Assembly (NCBI RefSeq): GCF_001949145.1
Contig: NW_019091375.1
Location: 2,824,921 to 2,875,996 of the forward strand
DNA: 51,076 bases
Direction of reading: 5' to 3'
From: Acanthaster planci
Lineage: Eukaryota > Echinodermata > Asteroidea > Valvatida > Acanthasteridae
Shown: positions 11,769-23,100 of the stretch, piece by piece
Numbering within the stretch: position 1 is the first letter of the stretch
Layout: the number at the start of each line of letters is the position of its first letter
Made by a program: the position numbers and the translations under genes
The notes under the pieces: generated by a model
The model's input: the letters and a program-made list of their open reading frames with translations, nothing else
Databases searched by the model: none
Told to the model about the DNA's origin: nothing

Positions 11769-13084
11769 CAGTTTTTGCAGTATGACTTGGTAATGCAGTG
11801 CACCGTGCAAGTTCACAATGCAGCTGGGTGCCATAACAATATCATACAGGCCTAGGACTCCACTGTAACAAGAAGTCAGTATTTTAATGCATTCAAATGC
11901 CTCACGGGAAAAAATATATGAACGTGTTGTGTTAATCCAAATCTCAACACATCGCGATGTGTACGTGTTCAGACGTGTCGGTGTACTGATAAATTTTGAC
12001 ACATAAAAACACACGGCTTTTAATAACGACATAGAGGCACATTTATCGCATGGCAACACTTTTATTTCCCCAAAGGCATTTAGTTTTCTACGGTTACATG
12101 TTTAAAATGAACGTTAAGACACATTCATAATAGGCTTTCGTTTTTACAGTGTTTTTAATAAAGTAATTATTTTAATATGTGTCATAAATATTTCTAAATA
12201 CTTAGTGCTAATTGATATGTAAGTCGTCAATCTGACTTTGTACAGGTAATGATTTTGAGTTTTGTCATAATTATGACTTGATAGTACTTCCATATCAGCT
12301 GGAATGTTATAGAATGGAAAAACAAATTGAGAATGTGATGTAATGGGTCAGCGTAGATCATTAAGTACAGAGTCAGTAGGTCTTGAGAGTAGTGCTTTAG
12401 TTTTTAGTTTAATGTTGGTTTTCCTGGCCAATTTTGGAAAATGCGAAATTTAATTTGTAAAATGAAAATTCAGTTTGACGTAGATTTTGAACGTGACTTA
12501 AAACCTGGTTTCATTTTCGCAGTAACAACATTCGACGCATTCAACATCGTTTAGCATCCTTCAAATAAATTAATGTGCATTACGTTTCATTAAGCTGTTA
12601 CAAATAAGTAATTGGGATTTCGGTTTGACGTATTCGTTGGCAATTATAACAAATGTGTATTCTTATTCGCCAAAAATCTGTCTTTAACTGTGACCCTTCG
12701 GAAGTGAGTATTCATTTTCATTTGCTGTAATTGAAATTCGCAAAATATACGTTCAATGTGATTAGACGATACAAGCATACACAAATTATGACACCACTTC
12801 GACAACAAATGTAATGTTCTTCATGAAGGATTACAAATTGTACACAAATTAAGGTCTTTAGGATTTTTCTACACCTCCGCTTTCAACCATTGCAAGGAGG
12901 TACGTGTGAACTTCAACTTCGCTGTATGATGTGATTGTGGCAAAAACGTAGCACAAGAAGGAGAGTTTCCTCGGCCTCGGTGTTTAAATAGGATTCGTAC
13001 AATAGTCGGTATGTTTCCAAAGACAACGTGAGTGCAGTAATGAGTATTCAAACATTTAACCAATATAACGAGAAGAGTGTCACA

Positions 13085-13290
13085 TATGGACGCCAATAAT
13101 TATTCCCTACCATGACGTGGTATTAGCGGTCAGAGAGCAAAATCATGTCCAGAAAAGGTCAATTTAGAAGGGGAAAACAATTCATTTACTTCGAAAACAC
13201 AGAATTTTCATACCAGTTTCATATGGTTTGTGCACAGGGTGTCAAGTGGCTGTCCGTATATGGAACTCTTTGCATTATAACTTGTAAGCA
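13085..13290 (+). repeat. Dispersed repeat R2, copy 1
   Basis: Shares, in order, CCA(G)TAATTATT, TCAGA..GCAAA, TGTCCAGAAAAGGTCAATTT, GGAAAA..TTTACT and GTTTGTGCAC..GGGT with 46130-46340, and the first half with 48270-48420. No reading frame is conserved between copies, so this is a non-coding repeat and not an exon. Confidence 0.5.
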
Positions 13291-14082
13291 CACAAACGAA
13301 TGCCAATTCTTGACCAGGCATACCAGAACACACAGGCGAAACCGCCTTCATATTTTGCGAAATGGATTGAGTTCAAATTAAGATGAATCCAGGATTGCAG
13401 AAGTACATGTCAACATACTTAACTAGTGCACTATCGTGAATTTGAACCCTGACTTTATACGACGGAATGCACCCTCATTGAAATAGAACTTTGTTAAATA
13501 GAAATGGAAATTAGAATATTTGTTCCATTTCGCTCGAAAAAAGAATGCTGCTGTTACTAATTCATTTACACATTTTCCGAAAATGGCCAGGAAAAAAGTA
13601 TAGTTATTTTAATTACGACAGACACAAATTGCGACAGGTATGTTTTGCTATTTGAGTTTTAAAATGCTGCAACCAATAATTGTTGGTATGTCATGAACAA
13701 ATTGATAGAATTACATCCCTTTCATGGTATATGTAAGGCTTTATTTTAGCAAGCACTAATTGAGTTTGGCTCATTTTTACTTTCCATGATTTTAGTCGCA
13801 TATTCTCTTTTCAGGGTTATACTTTTTAATTTCAAGTCAGACGTATTTTTGTATTTGAGCTTGGCTGAAACAGTTGGTATGTTGTCGGGTTCCTACTCTG
13901 AAAAGGGTGACGTTCGTCTAAGTCATTGGTGGAATTCAAAGTTTTATATACATGTGAAACCCGTTGCGATTTAGCAACGAGGATATTTTGATTTAGATCA
14001 CATATATGCGTTCGTTTTCGCTTTTACGTGAAGTATGAACGGGCCTTTAAGTTGCGTGGTAAGAGAAATTCTGTTTGAGCCT

Positions 14083-14088
14083 TTTATT
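14083..14088 (-). terminator. Candidate poly(A) signal of ACCS-like copy A
   Basis: AATAAA on the minus strand about 50 bp past the stop codon at 14138-14140. A second AATAAA (14122-14127) lies only about 10 bp past the stop. Either could serve; this one leaves a more usual spacing for a short 3' UTR. Confidence 0.4.
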
Positions 14089-14137
14089 CTCAAATAACAT
14101 TATATGCAAATGAGTATAAGATTTATTAAATACCATT

Positions 14138-17100
14138 TTACAAGAAGGACTTGGAGACACATTGGTCGTTACATACATCCTGTACATCCAGATTTTCTGC
14201 TGGCATGGGGTGTAAAGCCTGACGTATTCGCTGTAAAGCTGTCGAAACAAAACAGTGTGAAAACCAACATTTTGCTTTGATTATTAGCTGGTATTTGACG
14301 ACAAAACAACCATTTTGATAGACCAATAATAACGCCAACAACCGGCATCAAATAGCAACATGAACATATTGTATTCTTATATTACTCCAATTCCAAACGT
14401 CTCAACAGAATCAGCATTTGTTAAGATTTCTTACCGAGTTCAATGGTTTTTCTAGTTTTGATTCGAGCGAAGACAACTCTGAACCACCCCCTCTCGCGGC
14501 CTTGGCAGTTAAGGCCTGGACTAAATTGCACACCTGATTCTAGCAGCTTCTGGTTCAACTCCAGCTCAGCCTCCGATGTCGGTGCCGACAGAAACTGTGG
14601 AAAGTGTTGAACAGGCCAAGCGTTATGTTAAGGAGAAACAACGAAAAAGTGGACATTCTTTGATTTGAATGGGCGAGGACCACGACCCTCCCTCCACTGT
14701 ACTATTAGTCATATTGTACAAAAGAACAAAAAGACTTTACTGTTGCTTTGAGATGAATCCATCATTTGTCTAGCGTTGGCTGGCTAAGATATTTGCATGT
14801 ACATAAAAGCTTCATTCCTATCCCAATTAAGCCGTTGAGTAACTGCTCGGCTGGGTGCACAAGTATATTTCATTCCCAGGCACAGTACATACTTTACACG
14901 AAGTTACACGCAGACATGCAGTCGACACCATCAGTGTATGGCACTGTCCATGGATTTATATCTGTTAGTCGCAATTAGCAAAGGCTATCGATATGACTGT
15001 ACAGAGCTGGGGACCTTTTATACTACCAACAAGCAAGTTTCCCGAGTGACTGATTTGAGAACTAGACCTACAGTTTACTGTCTCTTCACATGAAGATTAC
15101 CTTTACAACCTTGGACATACGTGCTTGCCCTTTGAAATCCACCAGTCACCAAAGGAAATTCTTCCGTTTGGAAAATACATGCATTTGGGATATCATCTCA
15201 TTCATCTTCGAAGTACCATACGTAAGTTTCTAAACGATTAATCTCTTTTGCAAAATTTTACATGAATTGTGATAGTTGAAGTTGTTTTTAAAAGTTGTTT
15301 AATAACAGAGAAAGGGGTAAAACTGAGGTTTAACCGGAAGTAAAGTTGCTACATGTGAATTTTAAAATAAACACACAAATAAAAAGGATAAAAATAATAA
15401 AAATTAAAATAAATATCTAAAATAAAATAAAAAAGATGAAATAAAACTAAACTGGAAGGCATATTTAAAATGAAACTAAAATTCAAAAGGTATGTAAAAA
15501 TTAGACACATTAGAAACATTCATATAGTGCAACGTAGGGAGCGGTTCGCTGTAATTGAAAATGGCTTATCTCAACAGAAAACGTTACTGCGTCACCGAGG
15601 TAACGTTACCGAGTGTTAACCATATTGAACGTCTAAAACAATCTGCTTTATTGTTGAGAGCATTTCTTACGGTGTTTGACGCTGTAATTTATGTCACAAG
15701 TGCTTTTCTTTGTGTATCAAGTCGCTTTTGAAGAATGTCGACACGCGACATTCTTAAAAAATGTACAATTATCTGTACGCTCTTAAGAATAACCAACACT
15801 TTACTGGACAGGGTGACGTCACAAGAGTGGTTTAATCTACATTAAACTATTTCTATGACGTCACTACTTTGTTCACAGTGTAGATTGTTTATACGAATTT
15901 ACAGTTGTTGTTGTCTTCAATAACACAGTGCTGCCGTGACACTGATTCTACTGGACCTCGTAATATCTACAGTTAACAAATTAACATTTAATTAATTTGA
16001 TGTATTTTGGCTGCTTTTCTGTGTCTAGGTTTTGCCCACTCTTTTCTTATAATGTTGGATTATGGCTTCACGTAAACGTTGATGTGTTGACTGTCGTATC
16101 TCGAACACGGTCCTTTCTTGATAACGTTGATAAAATTTTCTTAAAATTGGTGTCACACTAATATGCATTACTTGAAAGAAATCCTGAAGGCTTGTCACGA
16201 GCAGGAAAAACAAAGAAATTTAGTGTTGTGGCAACAAAGGGAATTCTGCATGTGTTCATCTAATTGAATTTTCAGCAATAGCACCCATAGACGGTGCCAA
16301 AGTGTTACTGGATGTTAAAGTAACCAAAATCCAAAATCGGTATGTTATGACAAAGAGTTGTTCCTTCATAAAACCTCAAGCGTGTACCTTGGAGAGGTCT
16401 GCCCAGACATAAAGACCAGAGGGCCTATGCAGACAGGGAATACCTATCTTGCGAAGACCCTCGACGAAGTAACTATGTATCTCCTTGAGTTTACCCAGGG
16501 AGAACGGCAGGAAGACATTGGCAAACCAATCTGGAAAAAAAGAGAGAATGAGAAGTTAGCACTCTAATTTTTTATATATTGCGCTCTGAGTTCGACATGA
16601 GTGAAAAAATTTAAGACAAGGAATTGTTACTTTCCAACGCCAGGACACTGAATACTTCATTTGGTTTCGAGAAAAGCGCGCTTAGAGTTATGGCGCACTG
16701 ATTGGCAAACGCAGTTTCTGCCTTTTAAAACTGTCGCACTGGATACTATACGTTTTCTGCACAACATTCTGTTATTGCTAGTCTCTGTATTCTGGGGCTT
16801 AAGAGAGTAACTGATCCCGCATACTCTGCAGTGTACCGTCATCGTCAGACCCCGGTTGGTCTTCGAAGTACTCCCGAACCGAAAGGGGTTAATATTAAGG
16901 GAATAGGCCTACAAATGTACTTGCGGCTGGGGCATTAATTGCGTCTGCCGAGCTGGTCTTAAATGTTAGTTTACGACCGACCAAGCACACACTTATGTCC
17001 ATTTAGAAATACCATTTTAGTCAAAGAGCCCAAAGAAGTCAACGTGCGATGAATTTGAAAGGATCTCGTTCAACAGTTTTATTTTCATTTTCCCGAACAC

Positions 17101-20100
17101 CCCCACCCATTTTACGGTATATTCCTTTTGCAAGTAGTCCAGAAGTATCTCCTTATATGGACTTGGTAGGCGCGTGTCGAGTTCCGCTGGCCGCGTGCAC
17201 ACAGACTCTTGACCAATCAGAATCGATTAAACTGTCTCGCATCCAGGTGCCAGGGTGTGCTTTACGCAACGGACATTATCACATCGCAGTGGGCATTATG
17301 AAATGGTAATACATAGTCACGTGACGGCTTCGACCAATAGGAACAGAAAAACTGTTCCAGGTAATTATGAATACACATTTCAAGACTTTATCACCTATTG
17401 CTCTACTACGCGTACAAACAGTGTAGTAAGTTTGTGCTGGAAATCATGGGGAGTAGGGGACGGGGAAAGGTGGGGGGTAACTTGCCTGGCCATGAAAATT
17501 TGAAAAGCGAGTTGGAGGGATGCCACCGTATGACTATATAGAAGTCGATGTTCGAGTTATTGATGTACACCTGAAACACGTGTATGTATTACATTCGAAA
17601 AGAATCTTATCAGAAAGGCAAATTTATGGGGTTTTTTTATTATTGTTTCCTTTTTTGAGTGGTACTGAATGCATTTTAGTCCTTGGGAAGTCTGAAAATC
17701 CTTCACAGTCTGTTTAATTTTTCTGCTCACTACAAAAAAGTGGTGGGATAATTTGATAGCCCTCCCCATCGTTAAAAGCGTGTGTAGGTTTTTTTTTTTG
17801 TTTTTTGTTTTTGTTTTTTTTTTTACACAACTCCCAGGATATACGCCCATGCATACAAAGAATACACTTGCTCTGATCAGTTCGAGAGTAAAAATAGTCG
17901 GCGGGGAATAAGTACGAAGTCTTAACCTCTCCCAAATAAAACGTTCTTAGTAAATGCTATGTCAGCTTTTTAGCAAAGTTGTTGGTGGGAAAAAAAGAGA
18001 AAAATCGGACTCAAATTGATTTGGAGTATACAAGTCCAACGCATCTGTATACAGGCCCCACGCACCAAGTATACAGGCCCCACACACCTGCATACAGGCC
18101 CCACGCACCTGTATACAGGCCCCACGCACCTAGTATACAGGCCCCACACACCTGCATACAGGCCCCATACACCTAGTATACAGGCCCCACGCACCTGTAT
18201 CAGCCAGCATTCTCGCCATCATTCGTTGCCATCCTGTCGGCACCGCTTGGAAATGCGCAATACTAATCAGCGCATCGCGAACAGCTTTGTTCCAGGTGTA
18301 AATGACAGCAATCCTCATTCCACTCATACCAAGGTCCTAAGAAAGCAAGGATGCAAGATAACAGTGAGACACGAGAAAGAGACTAGGGGAGACTGCAAAA
18401 TTGTGGTCTCTAGCACAGACGTGCAATTCCAGCTCCACCAATCTTTGCAAATACCAACTACCTGCATTCCTGGTACGGTACAAAAGGCTCGCTCCATGAC
18501 ATCATTAGTGCTGTCTCCTAGACATGTCCGTCTCAGTGACATAATGCAAGTTGGACTGACTGAAATCTGGTACCCAATGCGGGACTCCATATTTCTCAAA
18601 CATGACCAGTTTTGCGAACAAACTTTGGTAAGGTGTGCCCCATCTTATTCAATGAGGCATGCACAATACTGCAACTGAATTTGCATTTTAGTGATAAAAT
18701 TCCTACAAACTCGGCGCCATGCGAAGGCCGTCAATTTGCAATACGGGAGGGACAGTGAATATGGCGGTAGGCATGCAGTTAGGAAGGTTCGCACTGATTG
18801 TCTACGAAAGTGCGATGTTTTTCAGAGGTTCTGCCAGTCGCCAGTTAATGTCAAACAGCATCTGACGCCGCAGTTTTTCACTCTGTATTGCCGTGGTATC
18901 TGATTTCTTGAAAGCGAATCTAAAACTTCCTTGAATCTTCGATTTTACTATAACTATTAAATTTAACGTTCAGAAAAATAATGGTAATTAGATATCTATA
19001 GACTTGGAATGTTTGCATTTATCAGCACATCTTTATACCTTTTTCATTTTAACATCAATACTAACAACAGAATGACAGACGCAAAACTTTCTTACATTGG
19101 AATTGTTTGACTTTCTAACCTTGCTGAATGTCCAAATGACGTGAACTTTATGCAGGTCTGGTATTTCATCTTCGCTGAATTGAAAGATACTGCAGTGTGA
19201 CGTGGCATCATTGAAGACACAGTTCATGTAGACCTCGTCCAGAACCACATGTAGGTCGTGCCTAAGGTTCATGTCCCAGATACGTTATCTTTACGGCTTG
19301 AAATAATTAACATGTACATTCATCCTCATTCCCTTTGTGGTATAAATCTTCTCGACATTCGCGACGCTTTATGGGAGCAATTAATTTTTCTGTACAAACC
19401 CCGGGAGGGTTTGAAGCCTGTTCCGCCTGCATTTACCAATCACGTTCATCGTGCAGCCTAAAGTGACTGGTACCCTAAACAAAATGCCTTTAAAAAGTAG
19501 TGGTAATCGTTTTTCATCTTACAAGCTTTTCGATTTTCTATTTTAAATTTAAAATATATTGCTTGAGTAGTCAACTATGCATGCATCTGTGACCAGGTCA
19601 GCAGGTAGTTCAGAAATATTTTGAAGAAAGAAATACTGATGGTCTATGCACAACATGCATGGCTGGTTTGTCAGTCAGTCTCATGATGCAACGAACATTT
19701 AAGAGAGGTTTATGAAGCCCGGATATCAAAGAATGTTCTCCTTTTTGACAGCTCTTCGTTTTTTACCTTTTGGCAAATTTCAGGAGATCCAAGACCTGAG
19801 TGCGACTGTACACGTCTCCCAGTGGATTGTTTGGATTTACAAGGAACAATCCCTTCACCCTGATGCCCTTAGGAAGTAAACAACAACATAATTATGATTC
19901 TAATCCAGACATCATGACATTCACGCCTTATAGATACAAAAATGTACTCATGGACTGAAATGTTTGAATATGCTGAAAGAAATAAACTCTACAACCTTAG
20001 CTGTTTTGGTCACAGATTGAAGCAGTTCTCGTTTTTTAAAGTTTTTTGGCTTCTTCCACTCTAAAGCCCATAGGATAGCACATACTTCCACAATTTGCAC

Positions 20101-23100
20101 TAATTTCCTTTGTCATTGCAAATCAGAAGTGACATTATTATGTCATGATGAGGTCCGTTTGATTTGTAGTTTATGGGATAGATTGTTTGCTAAACTTTTT
20201 TCACTGAGGCATGTTCAACTATCTCAACTAAAATAACGATGAAACCTAACAGATATAAAGTCCTTTGTGAAAAATGTGTCCCCTACTAGAGAACGTCATG
20301 ATTAGTGGTAGATTGAATTTAACAAGGGAGCATTTTCGCAACCCCTACAGAAGCATATTCGTGAAGCCTAAGCAATAACTAGGAACATGTTTGAATAAAG
20401 CAGAGTCATAAAGTCATCCGAGAAAAAAGGTTGCAGAGAACAATTTGCCGACAAAAGTCATTTTGACGCAATGTATTTGAAGTGTATTACTACTGGTTTT
20501 CTCACACACATTGCAAGAAGGTATCCGCCCCAAAAGATCAGCTTATTTTTTCCACTTTGAATTGGCAGTAAACCAACTCTTCAAACGCAAAAACGCGCAA
20601 TCAGTGATCAAGGTGGACACACAAATATTTCGGATCATGACTGAAAACAAGCCCAGTATGTGATACATCTCGTATAGGAGTTCCTTCAGTCTCGTTTCTT
20701 ACCTCATGTACAGCCTTCTGGTAAGCTTCTTCTGTCCTTTCTACGGTCAATTGGAAGGGCTCCGTTTCTCCGGATCTTTGCTTCAAAGGAGAAGAAAATA
20801 CGTGTACATTCTTTTGTTCCTCACTCTCATATGTTCTTATAAAATAATTGGCAATCTTGATCATATCTTTTAAATTTTTGTGGACTACTTCAATCGAATG
20901 TTACCTCCTCTGTCAGCAGGATTGGAACAACGTCCACATTGGCTCGTATTTTTAGACTGCTGTAGACTCCGTAATAACCGGGAACTGGCAGAAGTACCGC
21001 TTCTGAGGAAGAGGAGTAACAAAGGGTACTTTTTAAATATTCAAATGTACCCAAGATTTCCTGGAAAACTGAGGGCGCTGTTGCTGTGATGTCAATTTAG
21101 GAAGTCACTGTTCAGTTTGTTTTTCTGTTTAATCTGTGAATCCAAAATTTGTTCATTTGTCAAAACGTTTTAAAAATCTAAAAATGGAAAAAGGTTAAAT
21201 TTCCAACCTCTGCGTAAAAGTTGCATTTACATGATCATTTAAGAAAATCTGCAATCGAATTTATTATACTGGAGTCCCCTTTATCTTTGTATATAAACCA
21301 TCAAGCCCCACTTTTACATGATGGCACCAACCGTTGAATCACAAGTTTCGAAATAAGGTCACGTAAATTTATTTGATTTGTCCGTTTTTCTTTAATCGAA
21401 CGGCTACCAAAGGACTGAGCCTCAAGAAAAAAAAGATGCGTCAAATGAATACACTGTGCATGGTTTGGATTATGACCACGACCCTCCATTATGAGACCTT
21501 TACCTCCAGCGTCGCATATGACGTGCCCCATCGCTTCCAGACCAGGATAGGCACCGTTTATCACCATCATCTAAAACAGACCAAAGATACAATTTAAAAC
21601 TACCTCTAATGGAATGAACAAAATGACTGTCCCCAATACAATGTTCTTGTCCTTTCGAAACATGTTTTAGAGTATAATTAGTGGCTTGATTCTTCAACAT
21701 GATAATAATCCGAACATCTTTGTGAGAAGGCTTTGGTTTCAAGAGACCTCCGGGCACTTTCATGAGTACCCCTCAACGGTGACAGGGAGGGATGGCAGAA
21801 CGTCAGCGTTATGGCTTGTATGTGCCTAGCAAACTTTCAAAAATTTTGTGGGTTTTGCAAATCTGGTCGAAAATATTAATTTCCTTGTTCATCGAATGTG
21901 AAAGCGAAGCAAATTTGAGGTCACAAAAGATTTGCTGCAAAAGTTGAAATGTGTTCAATTTATGCGACTTCATAGCACGAGTATTTGATCCAGTGTCAAA
22001 AATTTGTGTTTGTGTTCACTTTCATGCCAAGTAAGAACCGACCTTTAGTCGTGGTTGTAGTGCCCCATACCCGAGGGGAAGGCGCATGAAGCAATCTTGT
22101 ATGGAGCATCGACGGGTAATCACGCGGCACTGTAGACCATTCCTGCATGGAGTGTGTTATAACCACGACAATAGGTTGTCTTTTAGGCGGGACACTAACA
22201 AGTGCCTAGTAGGAACCCATGCCACATGTAGCAGCAGAAAATCTTACCTTGTTTGGGTCCAGGGGATTGTGCGCCCTTGCTGTAACCGTCAAAAACTTAG
22301 CAACAGCATCCCTCAGTTCAAAGACACCTTCCGGCTCGTCGTAGGCATGGAGAAACATGTTGTCAGCCCAGGTCTTTGGGCTCTCCACGCATGACTGCAG
22401 CTATAGTCATTAGGAAGGAATTAAGTACGTTGTTTATATCCTTTTTCAATTAATGAAAAACAATGGGTGCGTTCGATTAGCTTCCCTGAAAACACCAGTG
22501 TTACACTCAAGGGAAGCCTCAAAATGAGGCTTATCGAACGCTGCAGTGTGTTTTCCAAGGCATTCTGGGAAAAAGGTCAAGTCCCCGCCTCGTTCCATCA
22601 TGTACGTTCATGCTCGAACAGTCCATCCGTGACGTCATTACACTTGGGCGGCCTCCAGAGACCCGCTCGCCAGCTGGGGTAGTGGTGGCTGACACCAGGG
22701 CAGGCACGAACGTCACGTGATGGCTAAACGAACGCTCTCGTGTAAGTTTGACTTACACGTGTAAGCTAATCGAACGCACCCAATACACAAATACCTTGGA
22801 CAGTTTTCCTATTCTTATTGGTCGAAACGCGTCACGTGACCGTGTATTTAACATTTTTATAATGCCCACTAAGAAGTGATATAAATGCCCGCTGCGTAAA
22901 TCACCTGCTGGCACGCGGATACGAGAACCTTTAATCGGGTCTGATTGGTCAGGAGTCTATGTGCACGCGACGCGTGATCGACGCGCCACACGCGTGCCAA
23001 GTTCATTGAGGGGGATTCTATTGGACAACTTTCAAAGGAATATACCATAAAATGGACGGGGGTGTTTGGGAAAATGAAAGCAAAATTTGGAACAAAATCG

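Larger units (their letters stand above)
9904..14137. other. Intergenic region between convergent genes
   Basis: It holds the 3' flank of the Ldh_2-like gene (possible AATAAA at 10527-10532, about 620 bp past the stop), a cluster of TACATGTA-type palindromes near 10160-10205, an inverted-repeat element at 11589-11768, a 16-bp perfect palindrome ACACATCGCGATGTGT at 11947-11962, and a dispersed repeat near 13085-13290. No exon of a recognisable protein was found on either strand. Confidence 0.6.

Noticed and set aside
18016-18678. 220-codon plus-strand open frame across the minisatellite
   Set aside because: It is antisense to exon 9 of copy A, and half of it translates the 21-22 bp repeat. 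It is open because the repeat lacks stops.
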